64,000 nt of DNA. Origin: Nocardioides jejuensis. Lineage in GTDB: Bacteria; Actinomycetota; Actinomycetes; Propionibacteriales; Nocardioidaceae. A model generated the notes under the pieces. That model worked only from the letters and a program-made list of their open reading frames with translations, did no database searches and was not told the DNA's origin. The stretch is from contig NZ_SJZJ01000010.1 of NCBI RefSeq assembly GCF_004337475.1, positions 29,279 to 93,278 on the forward strand, given 5' to 3'. The stretch's first letter is position 1. Each line of letters begins with the position of its first letter. This document shows, piece by piece, positions 33,963-47,478 of this stretch. Both the position numbers and the translations under genes were made by a program.

Positions 33963-34862
33963 ATGACGAACCCGACGATCGACGAAGACCGCCCGACGCA
34001 GACCATCCCGGTCGTCGGCGCGCCCCTCCTTGGCACCGGCCTGCCGGCGCCGTCGGCCGACCGCACGGTCGCTCCCGCACCCGGCGGCCTCGCCGAGCTC
34101 GAGGCACGCGACATCACGGCCTGGTTCGGCGACCGCATGGTCCTCGATCGTGTCTCCCTGACCATGCCCGCCGGCGGCATCACCGCCCTCATCGGCCCCT
34201 CCGGCTGCGGCAAGTCCACCTTCCTGCGCATTCTCAACCGCATGCACGAGCTGGTGCCGTCGGCCCAGCTCGCGGGCCAGGTGCTCCTCGACGGCACCGA
34301 CATCTACGACCCGCAGATGCGGCTCATGGACGCCCGCCGTTCGATCGGCATGGTCTTCCAGAAGCCGAACCCGTTCCCCGCTATGTCCATCCGCGAGAAC
34401 GTGCTCGCCGGCCTGAAGCTCACCGGCACCAAGGCCTCGAAGGCCGACAAGGACGACCTCGTCGAGTCCTGCCTGATCAAGGGCGGCCTCTGGAACGAGG
34501 TCAAGGACCGCCTCGACGCCCCCGGCGGCGGCCTCTCCGGTGGCCAGCAGCAGCGTCTGTGCATCGCGCGCTCGCTCGCGATCAAGCCGCGCGTGCTGCT
34601 CATGGACGAGCCGTGCTCCGCGCTCGACCCCACCTCGACCCGCGTGATCGAGGAGACGATGCTCGAGCTCGCCAACGAGGTCACGATCGTCATCGTCACG
34701 CACAACATGCAGCAGGCTGCGCGCGTCTCCGACACGTGCGCCTTCTTCCTCGCATCGCAGGGCACCCCCGGCGTCATCGTCGAGCACGGTGACACCAACG
34801 CGATGTTCACGAACCCCCAGGACGAGCGGACCGCGGACTACGTCAACGGTCGGTTCGGCTGA
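33963..34862 (+). CDS. pstB: Phosphate ABC transporter ATPase PstB
   Basis: A 299-residue ATPase. Walker A is GPSGCGKST, the Q loop VFQKPNPFP, the signature LSGGQQQRL, Walker [13 protein letters not shown] and the H loop IVTHNM. The P-N-P after the Q loop is typical of PstB. The N-terminus carries about 40 extra Pro/Ala-rich residues before the ABC domain begins ([17 protein letters not shown]). It energises import through PstC/PstA. It comes last in the transporter set rather than next to pstA. Confidence 0.96.
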   Translation: MTNPTIDEDRPTQTIPVVGAPLLGTGLPAPSADRTVAPAPGGLAELEARDITAWFGDRMVLDRVSLTMPAGGITALIGPSGCGKSTFLRILNRMHELVPSAQLAGQVLLDGTDIYDPQMRLMDARRSIGMVFQKPNPFPAMSIRENVLAGLKLTGTKASKADKDDLVESCLIKGGLWNEVKDRLDAPGGGLSGGQQQRLCIARSLAIKPRVLLMDEPCSALDPTSTRVIEETMLELANEVTIVIVTHNMQQAARVSDTCAFFLASQGTPGVIVEHGDTNAMFTNPQDERTADYVNGRFG

Positions 34863-34871
34863 CGGGCACCG

Positions 34872-35630
34872 ATGCGCGCCCTGTTGACTGTCGCTGTAAT
34901 GGGCGGCATCGGGATGCTGGCGGCCCCTGCTCTGGTTGCAGGGGCCGCCAGTGACACGTCCGTGGACCCCGTCGCCAGCACGGTCACGCCCGTCTACGAG
35001 ACGGCACCGGTGGCCTACGCGAGTGCGGCCTCCGTGCCCCGTGCCACGACCGTTGCCGGGCGCGGTGACGTCGACCCGGCATGGTCCCGGGATGCCGCGG
35101 CGCGAGCCGGTATCCCGGAGGTTGCCGTCCGGGCCTATGCGCGCGCTGAGCTGATCCTGCGGGGGACCGACCCATCGTGCGGGCTCGGCTGGACCACGCT
35201 CGCCGGACTCGGCTACGTCGAGTCCCAGCACGGCACGATCGGTGGCCGCGCCCTGCTGCCCGACGGCCACTCCTCGACACCGATCCTTGGACCGGCGCTC
35301 GACGGCTCGGGCGACTTCGCGGCGATCCCCGCCTCGCCGACGTCCACCCAGTGGCACAACGACCCGCAGTGGGACCACGCGGTTGGCCCGATGCAGTTCA
35401 TGCCGTCGACCTGGGCGCGGTGGACCTCCGACGCTGACGGCGACGGCATCGGCGATCCCAACGACATCGACGACGCGGCGTACGCCGCCGGGCGCTATCT
35501 CTGCGCGGACGGGCGCGACCTGACCTCCGGCTCCGGCTGGGGCGCCGCCGTCTTCAGCTACAACCACTCCGCGGCGTACGTCGACCAGGTGTACGCCGCC
35601 GCGTCGGCGTACTCGCAGCGGACGAAGTAG
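34872..35630 (+). CDS. Secreted lytic murein transglycosylase
   Basis: A 252-residue exported wall hydrolase. Signal peptide at 1-26. The catalytic domain has AGLGYVESQHG with the catalytic Glu, GPMQFMPSTWARW and a late VFSYNHSAAYVDQVYA, matching the soluble/membrane-bound lytic transglycosylase B-like group that cleaves peptidoglycan to 1,6-anhydro products. It starts nine bases after the pstB stop and may be cotranscribed. A DADGDGIGDPNDIDD stretch looks like a calcium loop. Confidence 0.85.
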   Translation: MRALLTVAVMGGIGMLAAPALVAGAASDTSVDPVASTVTPVYETAPVAYASAASVPRATTVAGRGDVDPAWSRDAAARAGIPEVAVRAYARAELILRGTDPSCGLGWTTLAGLGYVESQHGTIGGRALLPDGHSSTPILGPALDGSGDFAAIPASPTSTQWHNDPQWDHAVGPMQFMPSTWARWTSDADGDGIGDPNDIDDAAYAAGRYLCADGRDLTSGSGWGAAVFSYNHSAAYVDQVYAAASAYSQRTK

Positions 35631-35633
35631 GGC

Positions 35634-36119
35634 TCAGCCCACGCAGCTCGCGGCGATCTGCGTCGTGCCGGTCCACGTGGCGACGGCGCCGGGACGCATA
35701 CCGCCCGTGCGGGTGAGCCGGACGTTCGCCGTCACGGTGACGCAGTCGTCGGTCCAGAGCTGGGCGACGTTCTCATGGCCTCCGAGCCCGTGCTTGGTCA
35801 CCGACGAGGACTCGACGCCGTCACTCACGGTGACCGTCGAGGAGACGTACTTCCAGCCCCGGGGTGCCTGGTCGAAGAAGAGCGAGCCGCACGCGAGGCC
35901 GGGGTCGCTCGTGCCGTGCGGAGCCGGTGTCCAGCCGCCGGTGACACGGGCGTCGATTGCCGGCTTGTCCGCCCCGGGGCGGAGCTTGGCGGTGTCCGAC
36001 GCGGTGCAGGTCGGGACGTGCGGCGCGGAGGCGGCCGGACGCGAGTCCGCGCCGGACGCGTCGGAGCAGGCGGCGAGCGGCAGCAGGCAGAGGAGGGCGA
36101 GGGATCCGAGGCGTCGCAT
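35634..36119 (-). CDS. Lipoprotein of unknown function
   Basis: A 161-residue precursor with a lipoprotein signal peptide ending in the lipobox LAAC (Cys20). The mature part has four further cysteines and a beta-rich pattern (WKYVSSTVTVSDG, CVTVTANVRLTRTG). The ATG at 36119 is chosen over a GTG six bases upstream because TAGGTT lies six bases before it, a leaderless signal. It converges on the lytic transglycosylase three bases away. No family recognised. Confidence 0.75.
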   Translation of the reverse strand: MRRLGSLALLCLLPLAACSDASGADSRPAASAPHVPTCTASDTAKLRPGADKPAIDARVTGGWTPAPHGTSDPGLACGSLFFDQAPRGWKYVSSTVTVSDGVESSSVTKHGLGGHENVAQLWTDDCVTVTANVRLTRTGGMRPGAVATWTGTTQIAASCVG

Positions 36120-36125
36120 GTGCAC

Positions 36126-36131
36126 AACCTA
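36126..36131 (-). promoter_or_regulatory. -10 hexamer, leaderless start of lipoprotein gene
   Basis: Minus-strand TAGGTT, six bases before the ATG at 36119. Confidence 0.45.
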
Positions 36132-36274
36132 GGCCGGACCCGGCGCCAACTACGGCAGTGACCTGCGCTCACGCCGAGGGCAACGGCGCGTCGGGCTCGA
36201 CGCGCCGTCCGGCACGGTCGCGCGTCTGCGCACCTGCCGTACTTGGCGCCGCAGAGGCTGTCGGTGGCCGCCCG

Positions 36275-36335
36275 TAGACTTCGGGGACACCCCGACTCCC
36301 GCTGGAGATCGGGCTTTCGTGCTTGTCCCCAGGAG
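36275..36335 (+). promoter_or_regulatory. mfd promoter and structured leader
   Basis: TAGACT (36275-36280) is a candidate -10. The expected transcript begins at an outer stem GGGGACA (36283-36289) paired with TGTCCCC (36324-36330), enclosing a hairpin (CCCGA-CTCC with GGAG-A-TCGGG, 36291-36313). AGGAG at 36331-36335 follows directly, so the fold could modulate access to the ribosome site. Confidence 0.45.
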
Positions 36336-36340
36336 CTCTC

Positions 36341-39859
<3,519 letters not shown>

Positions 39860-39936
39860 CGCACCGGGGGCAATGGCCCATCGGGACCGGATACCGCTGG
39901 TGTCCGGACCGGGGGCGCACCCACTCCGGGTGGGCC

Positions 39937-39942
39937 TAGCGT
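39937..39942 (+). promoter_or_regulatory. -10 hexamer, leaderless start of LuxR-type regulator
   Basis: TAGCGT, six bases, then ATG at 39949. An imperfect palindrome CCGGATAC-N5-GTGTCCGG lies about 40 bases upstream (39887-39907) and could be an operator. Confidence 0.45.
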
Positions 39943-39948
39943 GGGTCC

Positions 39949-41514
39949 ATGGACCCTCGGCCGGGCCAGGACTCCGAGCTCCAGCGCCTGTGGGCGGAGA
40001 TGGAGACCGGCCACATGGAGGACGCCGCCACCACCGCGGCGCGCCTCCTCGTCGGTACGCCGGAGCGGTCGGTGCGTGCCGAGGTCGAGGGTGTCATCGG
40101 CCTGATGCTGCTGCGTACGGGAAGGCTGGCGGAGTCAGCGGCCCGCATGCGGGTGGCCGCCGACCTCGCCACGGTCCCGGCGGTGAAGGGCCTGTACCTG
40201 GCGCGCGCTGCGTCCGCGAACTTCCTCAGCGGCGACGTCGACGCCTGCCACCTCCTCGCGGCCCAGGCGCGGATCCTCGGCGAACGCGGGCGCGACCCCA
40301 ACGTCGTGGCTGAGGCGCTCGCCGCGGAGGCCGCCGTCGTGCACGCCCGCGGGGACCCGGTGGCGGCCGCGCGGCTGGCCCATCGTGCCCGTGACGCTGC
40401 CGGACGCGAGGGGCCCGGGGCGGTCTCCCACGCTGTCACCGCGATCATGCTCTCCGCAGCCTGGCTCGACGCCGACCGGGTCGCCGACGCCGAGAAGGCC
40501 CTGGACGACGCGATCGAGGTCGGTCGGCTGGCCGGGATCGATCTCGCTCTCCCGTGGCTCCTCGGCTTCCGGGCAGTGGCGCGGTTCGTGGCCGGCGACT
40601 GGGGCGGCTCCGAGCGGGACTGCAGCCAGCTGGTGACGCTCGCCGAGGCGACCGGCAACCTCGTCGCCAGCCCCATCGGCTGGGGAGTGGCCGCACTCGT
40701 CGCCGCCGGCCGCGGCGACTCCTTCTCCGCCCGCGAGCTCGTGGCCACGGCGGGTGTCCACCGCCTCAGCGCCGTCGGCTCGTACGGCGAGGACTGGCTG
40801 CTGCTGGGCCGGGCGGTCGCTGCCACGTCGGCTGCCGAGGGGCACCGCCATCTCGTCGGTGCCTGGTACTGCAGCCGACAGCGCCCCTGGTTCCTGATGT
40901 GGCGGCTGATCGCGCCGACCCTGGTCCGGTCGGCACTGCGCGTCGGAGACCATGAGCTGGCGGTCGACGTCGCACGCGTCGCGGAGAACGGGGCGGCGCT
41001 GATGCCGCTCGTGGCCGGGGCACGGGCCTGCGCTGACCAGTGCGCCGGGCTCGTGGCGGACGACCCCGAGCGCCTGGCCCGCGCCGTCGCGGCGTACGCC
41101 GGTGTGGGTCGGCCGTACTGGAAGGGCAAGGCGCTCCTCGACCTCGCCCGCTGCTGGATGGGGCGCGGTGAGTCGGCACGCGCCCTGCCGCTGTTGCGTG
41201 AGGCGACGGACATCTTCCACGACCTCGACGCGACCCGGGCGGCGGCGCAGGCCGGGCTGTTGCTGGCGCACGCCAGCGATGCATCGTCCCGGTCGGTGCC
41301 GGTGGCTGATCCGCTCGACCGCCTCACCCGTGCCGAGCGGGCGGTGGCCGCGCGGGCAGGGCGGGGCATGACCAATCCGCAGATCGCCGAGGAGCTGTGC
41401 CTGTCGGCTCGCACCGTCCAGGCGCACCTCTCCAGCGTCTACGCCAAGCTGGCGATCGCGTCGCGGGTGCAGCTGGCCGCCCTCGTTGCTGGTGCTGAGG
41501 GCCTCCACGGGTGA
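39949..41514 (+). CDS. LuxR family regulator with helical-repeat domain
   Basis: A 521-residue regulator. Residues 1-440 are alanine-rich helical repeats of TPR type with no P-loop, unlike the larger MalT/LAL ATPase regulators. Residues 450-515 form the LuxR helix-turn-helix: LTRAERAVAARAGRGMTNPQIAEELCLSARTVQAHLSSVYAKL. Such proteins often answer small molecules or partner proteins through the repeats. It has its own leaderless promoter after mfd; no target is adjacent except possibly the small gene downstream. Confidence 0.88.
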   Translation: MDPRPGQDSELQRLWAEMETGHMEDAATTAARLLVGTPERSVRAEVEGVIGLMLLRTGRLAESAARMRVAADLATVPAVKGLYLARAASANFLSGDVDACHLLAAQARILGERGRDPNVVAEALAAEAAVVHARGDPVAAARLAHRARDAAGREGPGAVSHAVTAIMLSAAWLDADRVADAEKALDDAIEVGRLAGIDLALPWLLGFRAVARFVAGDWGGSERDCSQLVTLAEATGNLVASPIGWGVAALVAAGRGDSFSARELVATAGVHRLSAVGSYGEDWLLLGRAVAATSAAEGHRHLVGAWYCSRQRPWFLMWRLIAPTLVRSALRVGDHELAVDVARVAENGAALMPLVAGARACADQCAGLVADDPERLARAVAAYAGVGRPYWKGKALLDLARCWMGRGESARALPLLREATDIFHDLDATRAAAQAGLLLAHASDASSRSVPVADPLDRLTRAERAVAARAGRGMTNPQIAEELCLSARTVQAHLSSVYAKLAIASRVQLAALVAGAEGLHG

Positions 41515-41628
41515 CCCCAGTACGGCGGGCCCCCGGTGCCACTGGGGTCCGCGGATACGCCATCCGGCGGATGCCGACGGGCAGCCCACAAGAGGACGGT
41601 GGGACCACGCCCCGACAAGGAGACCCCG

Positions 41629-42138
41629 ATGTCCCACGAACTCCCGACCTACGTCGCCACTGCCACGACCGGCTCCGGTCACGTCGCCCGCCATGCGGTC
41701 GCGACCGTCATCTCGCCGCGTCAGCCGGCCGAAGCGACGTACGACGAGCGGCCGCTGCGCGCGCTCCACCAGCGGTGGGTGACCGTCGTCGACGGCTGCT
41801 TCGAGACCGAGATGGAGTGCGGCGACGGTGAGCCGGTCGACGCGCTCCGCGTCGCCTGGGCACACGCCCTCGAGCACTCCGCGGACATCAAGCGCGAGCT
41901 CGACACCTATTCCGGCGACCCGCTGCACGACCACCTGACCGAGCACCACCTGCTGCGCCTGGCGCAGGCCACCGGGATCCTCCGGCCGGGTCACTCGATG
42001 CACGAGGCTCTCGACGAGATCGAGGGGCTGCTGCGCAGCGTCGCGCCGGCTGCCGCGGAGCGCAGCACCTGGCTCGGGCGCCGGCGGCGTGCGGCCGAGG
42101 AGCGCCGGCTGATCATGGCGTCGATGCGTCCGTCCTGA
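41629..42138 (+). CDS. Hypothetical protein
   Basis: A 169-residue soluble protein with a helical central region (residues 45-140, rich in Leu, His and Glu; LEHSADIKRELDTY) and a basic C-terminal tail (WLGRRRRAAEERRL). No signal peptide, membrane helix or catalytic motif. AAGGAG precedes the ATG. It follows the LuxR-type regulator by 114 bases and could be its target. Family not recognised. Confidence 0.7.
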   Translation: MSHELPTYVATATTGSGHVARHAVATVISPRQPAEATYDERPLRALHQRWVTVVDGCFETEMECGDGEPVDALRVAWAHALEHSADIKRELDTYSGDPLHDHLTEHHLLRLAQATGILRPGHSMHEALDEIEGLLRSVAPAAAERSTWLGRRRRAAEERRLIMASMRPS

Positions 42139-42195
42139 CGGACGCGCCGACCCGGATCGCGTGCACTTCGTGGTCCCACCGGGTTTGATGGCACG

Positions 42196-42867
42196 GTGAC
42201 CCACGTACGCCGGGTGGCCCTCGCCGCCCTCGCCCTCGCCGCCGTCAGCGCCACCTCTGCCTGCTCCGGTGGCCCGGCGCTCCATCCCGGTGATGCTGCG
42301 GTGGTCGACGGCCACGCGATCCGTCTCACCACCGTCGACGACCTGGCTGCTGACTTCTGCACGCTCGAGGAGCCGGGACTCGCGCAGCAGGGCGCGGTTC
42401 TCCCGATGGCGCTGCTGCGCAGCGCTGCAGCGGAGACGCTCGTGACCGATGCACTGCTGCCGGCGTTCGCGAAGGAGGTCGGCATCGACATGGCGACGGT
42501 CCGTGACGGCGTACGCAAGGAGGCGGCGAAGCAGGCCGCGACGCTTCCCGAGGACATCCGCTCCGTGGCCACCGCGCGGCTCGAGCTCGAAGGTGCCCGT
42601 CAGGCCGTGCTGCAGCTGGTCGGGCAGGCCGGTGCCCAGTCCCCGGATCAGGCGGTGGCGCTCGGCGCGCAGCTCTTCAAGGCGTGGCGCGCGAAGCAGC
42701 ACATCGACCTCGACCCGCGCTTCGGTGCCGTCGACCTCGACGCCCTCCAGTGGGACGGCGCCAACGGATCCCTCTCGGTGCCCGCCGACGACGCAGCCGC
42801 GCCGCTCGACCAGAAGGCCGCCGCCGCGCTGCCCGCGGACCAGCGCTGCGGCTCCGTCGCGGGATGA
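42196..42867 (+). CDS. SurA N-terminal-like lipoprotein
   Basis: A 223-residue precursor with a lipoprotein signal (cleavage before Cys in TSACS, about residue 23). The mature part is helical with DAAVVDGHAIRLTTVDDLAADFC, the pattern of the SurA/PpiC chaperone N-domain; no PPIase domain follows. It probably helps fold exported proteins at the outer face of the membrane. GTG start with TTTGAT six bases upstream. Its stop overlaps the mazG start (ATGA). Confidence 0.78.
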   Translation: MTHVRRVALAALALAAVSATSACSGGPALHPGDAAVVDGHAIRLTTVDDLAADFCTLEEPGLAQQGAVLPMALLRSAAAETLVTDALLPAFAKEVGIDMATVRDGVRKEAAKQAATLPEDIRSVATARLELEGARQAVLQLVGQAGAQSPDQAVALGAQLFKAWRAKQHIDLDPRFGAVDLDALQWDGANGSLSVPADDAAAPLDQKAAAALPADQRCGSVAG

Positions 42868-43277
42868 CAGCTCCCGGCACGCCGGCCGAAGCCGGGGGAG
42901 AGGGGCTCGTCGAGTTCCTCGCGCTGATGCGGGTCATGCGTGAGCGGTGCGCCTGGAAGGGTGCCCAGACCCACGAGAGCCTCGCGCCGTACCTCCGCGA
43001 GGAGGCCGACGAGGTGCTCGAGGCGATCGCTGAAGGCGACCCGCAGCACCTCTGCGACGAGCTGGGCGACCTGTTGCTGCAGATCTACTTCCACGCCGCC
43101 ATCGCCGAGGAGGCGGGCGCGTTCACCATGGACGACGTCGTCGCGGGCCTGACCGCCAAGATGCGTCGCCGTAACCCGCACGTGTTCGGCCCCGAGGCGT
43201 CGTCGGGGCGGGTCTACACCCTCGAGGAGATCGAGGAGATGTGGCAGGCGGCGAAGGCCGCCGAGCGCGAGCTGTAA
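42864..43277 (+). CDS. mazG: MazG-type nucleotide pyrophosphohydrolase
   Basis: A 137-residue single-domain MazG. The metal site is the paired motif EEADEVLEAI and ELGDLLLQI, with CAWKGAQTHESL upstream and MRRRNPHVFG downstream. It hydrolyses non-canonical or damaged NTPs. The protein is about half the length of two-domain E. coli MazG. Coupled to the SurA-like lipoprotein. Its TAA stop lies inside the long inverted repeat that follows. Confidence 0.92.
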   Translation: MTAPGTPAEAGGEGLVEFLALMRVMRERCAWKGAQTHESLAPYLREEADEVLEAIAEGDPQHLCDELGDLLLQIYFHAAIAEEAGAFTMDDVVAGLTAKMRRRNPHVFGPEASSGRVYTLEEIEEMWQAAKAAEREL

Positions 43278-43342
43278 CGCGGTGTTCTCGCCGCCACCGC
43301 GGGGTTGCAACACCGCAGGCGAGACGAGAACACCGCGTTACA
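43273..43342. repeat. 18-bp inverted repeat at the mazG 3' end
   Basis: Exact 18-bp arms (43273-43290 and 43325-43342) flank 34 bases that contain a second, imperfect palindrome centred on GGTTGCAAC. The mazG stop codon is inside the left arm. As RNA it would be a very stable terminator; its long nested form resembles intergenic palindromic repeats. Confidence 0.7.
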
Positions 43343-43387
43343 GGTCCACGCGCCGCGCCGCCTCCCGAGCCCCACGTCGTACGCCGA

Positions 43388-44710
<1,323 letters not shown>

Positions 44711-44717
44711 TCGAGCG

Positions 44718-45242
44718 ATGGCGCAGCGTCGTACGCCGTCCCGCGGGGTCTCCCGCGGGCAAGCCGGACCGGGCCGAGGCCTGGCCGCCGGGCGTACGAC
44801 GCTGCGCAACGCCGCCGCTGCTGCGGCGGCCGGAGCCCGCGAGACTCCCCGCATCACGAGTCGTGCCGTCGTCCTCCTGCTGGTGGTCGCGGTGCTGACG
44901 GTCTCGTGGGCCTCGAGCTTCCGCGCGTGGTTCCAGCAGCGGGCCGAGATGGACCAGCTACGCTCGCAGATCAACGCGACGCAGGCCCAGATCGACAAGC
45001 TGAAGGACGAGAAGATGCGCTGGAAGGACGACGCCTACGTCCGCCAGCAGGCCCGCCTCCGCTTCGGTTACGTGATGCCGGGCGAGGACAGCCTGATCGC
45101 GCTCGACGAGAACGGCCAGCCGATCGGCTCGGTCGAGAGGCTCGCCGACCCCGCCGACGCCCCCGGCACGGATCCCGTCGCGTGGTACTCCACCGTCTGG
45201 GACTCCGTGGAGGCGGCCGGCAACCCCGAGGAGAAGCAGTGA
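44718..45242 (+). CDS. FtsB/DivIC-type septum formation initiator
   Basis: A 174-residue single-pass protein. A basic, Ala-rich cytoplasmic N-terminus is followed by a membrane helix (about 52-68) and an external coiled coil (about 73-97, QQRAEMDQLRSQINATQAQI) ending in the conserved YVRQQARLRFGYVMPGE. It belongs to the divisome with FtsL and FtsQ. Starts seven bases after eno and overlaps the next gene by four. Confidence 0.9.
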   Translation: MAQRRTPSRGVSRGQAGPGRGLAAGRTTLRNAAAAAAAGARETPRITSRAVVLLLVVAVLTVSWASSFRAWFQQRAEMDQLRSQINATQAQIDKLKDEKMRWKDDAYVRQQARLRFGYVMPGEDSLIALDENGQPIGSVERLADPADAPGTDPVAWYSTVWDSVEAAGNPEEKQ

Positions 45243-45763
45243 CCATCGACGCCCGTGACGTCGCCGCCGTCGAGGCCCAGCTCGGGCGCCTGCCGCGGTC
45301 CATCCACGAGATCGGTCACCGCTGCCCGTGCGGCAACCCCGACGTCGTGACGACGCCGCCGCGCCTCGAGGACGGCACGCCGTTCCCGACGACGTACTAC
45401 CTGACCTGTCCGCGCGCTGCGTCCCGCATCGGCACCCTCGAGGCCGATGGCCTGATGAAGGAGATGCAGGACCGCCTGGCCACCGACGCGGACCTCGCGG
45501 CCCGCTACCGCGCGGCCCACGAGGACTACATCGCGGCGCGCACCGAGATCGGCGAGATCGCCGGCTGCGACGTCCCCGAGATCGCCGGCATCTCCGCCGG
45601 CGGCATGCCGGATCGCGTGAAGTGCCTGCACGTCCTCGCCGGCCACTCGCTGGCCCGGGGCCGTGGCGTCAACCCGCTCGGTGACGAGGTGCTCGACATC
45701 CTCGGCGACTGGTGGGCGTCCGGGCCCTGTGTCGGTCCCGGCACCGAGAAGCCCTTCTCTTGA
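45239..45763 (+). CDS. DUF501 family protein
   Basis: A 174-residue protein conserved in actinobacteria at this position. RCPCGNPDVVTTPPRLEDGTPFPTTYYLTCP and the later MPDRVKCLHVLAGHSLARG are the family's Cys/His-containing signatures and may bind metal. Function unknown. GTGA overlap with the upstream divIC gene and TTGA overlap with ppx indicate coupled translation of all three. Confidence 0.92.
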   Translation: MTIDARDVAAVEAQLGRLPRSIHEIGHRCPCGNPDVVTTPPRLEDGTPFPTTYYLTCPRAASRIGTLEADGLMKEMQDRLATDADLAARYRAAHEDYIAARTEIGEIAGCDVPEIAGISAGGMPDRVKCLHVLAGHSLARGRGVNPLGDEVLDILGDWWASGPCVGPGTEKPFS

Positions 45764-46686
45764 GCAAGGTCGTCGCCGCGATCGACTGCGGCACCAACAC
45801 GATCAAGCTGATGATCGCCACGCTCTCGGAGCAGGGCGCCGAGGTGCACGTGCGCACCTCCCGCATGGTCCGCCTCGGCCAGGGCGTCGACCGGACCGGC
45901 TACCTCGCCGACGAGGCCATGGAGCGCGCCTTCGCCGCCCTCGACGAGTACGCCGACCTGATCCGGCAGTCCGCCGAGGAGGGGCGCCGCGTCGAGGCGA
46001 TCCGGTTCTGCGCGACCTCGGCGACGCGCGATGCCTCCAACGGCGCTGTCTTCGCCGCCGGCGTGAAGGCGCGGCTGGGCATCGAGCCCGAGGTCGTCGC
46101 TGGTCACGAGGAGGCGCGGCTCTCCTTCGACGGCGCCGTGCGCAACCTTCGCTCCGTGCCGCAGGCCCCTGTGCTGGTCCTCGACATCGGTGGTGGGTCG
46201 ACCGAGATGATCCTCGGTGCCACCGAGCCCAGCGCCGAGCACTCGATGGACATCGGCTCCGTGCGCATGCACGAGCGACACCTGCACACCGACCCGCCGA
46301 CCGCAGCGGAGATCGACGCAGCCGTCGCCGACATCGACGCGCACCTCGACGCCTGTCCCGTCGACCCGTCGCTGGCGCACACCGTCGTCGGTGTCGCCGG
46401 CACGATCATCACGGTGGCAGCCGGTGTCCTCGAGCTGACCAGCTACGACCGCGAGGCGATCGACCAGGCCGTCCTGGACCGCGACGCGGTGCATGCCTTC
46501 GCCCAGCGCCTACTGGCGATGAGCGTCGAGGAGCGCCTCGCGCTGCCGTTCATGCACCCGGGCCGTGCCGACGTCATCGGAGCCGGTGCGCTGATCCTCG
46601 ACCGCATCCTGCGGCGTACTTCTGCGGAGAGCATCGTGGTCTCCGAGGCGGACATCCTCGACGGGATCGCCTGGTCGATGGCCTGA
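45760..46686 (+). CDS. Ppx/GppA exopolyphosphatase family protein
   Basis: A 308-residue ASKHA-fold phosphatase. VAAIDCGTNTIKLMIA is phosphate-1, RFCATSATRDASN follows, and VLVLDIGGGSTEMILG is phosphate-2. It hydrolyses polyphosphate or pppGpp; shorter actinobacterial versions such as this lack the C-terminal HD domain. The TTG start overlaps the DUF501 stop (TTGA). Last gene of the eno-to-ppx run. Confidence 0.93.
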   Translation: MSKVVAAIDCGTNTIKLMIATLSEQGAEVHVRTSRMVRLGQGVDRTGYLADEAMERAFAALDEYADLIRQSAEEGRRVEAIRFCATSATRDASNGAVFAAGVKARLGIEPEVVAGHEEARLSFDGAVRNLRSVPQAPVLVLDIGGGSTEMILGATEPSAEHSMDIGSVRMHERHLHTDPPTAAEIDAAVADIDAHLDACPVDPSLAHTVVGVAGTIITVAAGVLELTSYDREAIDQAVLDRDAVHAFAQRLLAMSVEERLALPFMHPGRADVIGAGALILDRILRRTSAESIVVSEADILDGIAWSMA

Positions 46687-46692
46687 GTGCCC

Positions 46693-47478
46693 ATGACTGA
46701 GCTGCTTCCGCATCCCCTGACCGGCGCGCTGTTCGCCTCACCCGTTCCTCCGGGGACCGGGTGGCCCGACGATCCGGTCCCCTCCGACGGGTCGCCGTTG
46801 GGGGATCTTGCGGCCGGGATCTCGACCTGTCGTCTGTGCCCGCGGCTGGTCGCGTGGCGCGAGACGGTTGCGGTGGAGAAGCGGGCGTCGTTCGCGGACC
46901 AGCCGTACTGGGGCCGCCCCATCGCCGGCTGGGGGAGCGAGACCCCGCGCGTGCTGATCGTCGGCCTCGCCCCCGCGGCTCATGGCGGCAACCGCACGGG
47001 CCGGATCTTCACCGGCGATCGTTCAGGCGACTGGCTGTTCGCCTCGCTGCACCGCGTCGGACTCGCAGCTCAGGCGACGAGCGAGCATGCCGGCGACGGC
47101 CAACGGCTGATCGATGCCCGGATGGTGGCCACGGTCCGCTGTGCCCCGCCGGACAACAAGCCGACCACGGAGGAGCGCGACACCTGCGCTCCGTGGATCC
47201 AGACCGAGATCGAGCTCGTGGCGCCGTACGTCCGTGCCGTCGTGGCGCTCGGCGCCTACGGATGGGACGCCGCGCTCCGCACCTTCAAGGGGGCCGGCTT
47301 CGACGTGCCGCGCCCCAAGCCGCGCTTCGGCCACGGCGCCCGTGCGGTGCTGACGGCGCCGGACGGGCGCGAGGTCGTGCTGCTCGGCAGCTATCACCCC
47401 AGCCAGCAGAACACCTTCACCGGCAAGCTCACCGAGCAGATGCTGGACGCGGTGCTCGGCGAGGCCGCCCGCGCCTGA
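46693..47478 (+). CDS. Uracil-DNA glycosylase, family 5 (UdgB) type
   Basis: A 261-residue iron-sulfur glycosylase. Cysteines in STCRLCPRL begin the 4Fe-4S site, with further Cys in [10 protein letters not shown] and RDTCAPW. Motif A is [19 protein letters not shown], lacking the Asp/Glu water activator, as in UdgB; motif B is [15 protein letters not shown]. It excises uracil and other deaminated bases. The ATG at 46693 is used; a GTG two codons upstream is equally possible. Confidence 0.92.
   Translation: MTELLPHPLTGALFASPVPPGTGWPDDPVPSDGSPLGDLAAGISTCRLCPRLVAWRETVAVEKRASFADQPYWGRPIAGWGSETPRVLIVGLAPAAHGGNRTGRIFTGDRSGDWLFASLHRVGLAAQATSEHAGDGQRLIDARMVATVRCAPPDNKPTTEERDTCAPWIQTEIELVAPYVRAVVALGAYGWDAALRTFKGAGFDVPRPKPRFGHGARAVLTAPDGREVVLLGSYHPSQQNTFTGKLTEQMLDAVLGEAARA

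Noticed and set aside
31810..34107. 765-codon minus-strand open frame opposite pstS
   Set aside because: Low-complexity shadow of the plus-strand PstS/PstB genes, with no recognisable domain.
46687..46692. GTG start for the uracil-DNA glycosylase
   Set aside because: It directly follows the ppx stop but has no ribosome site or -10; the ATG two codons later was preferred, though neither is proven.
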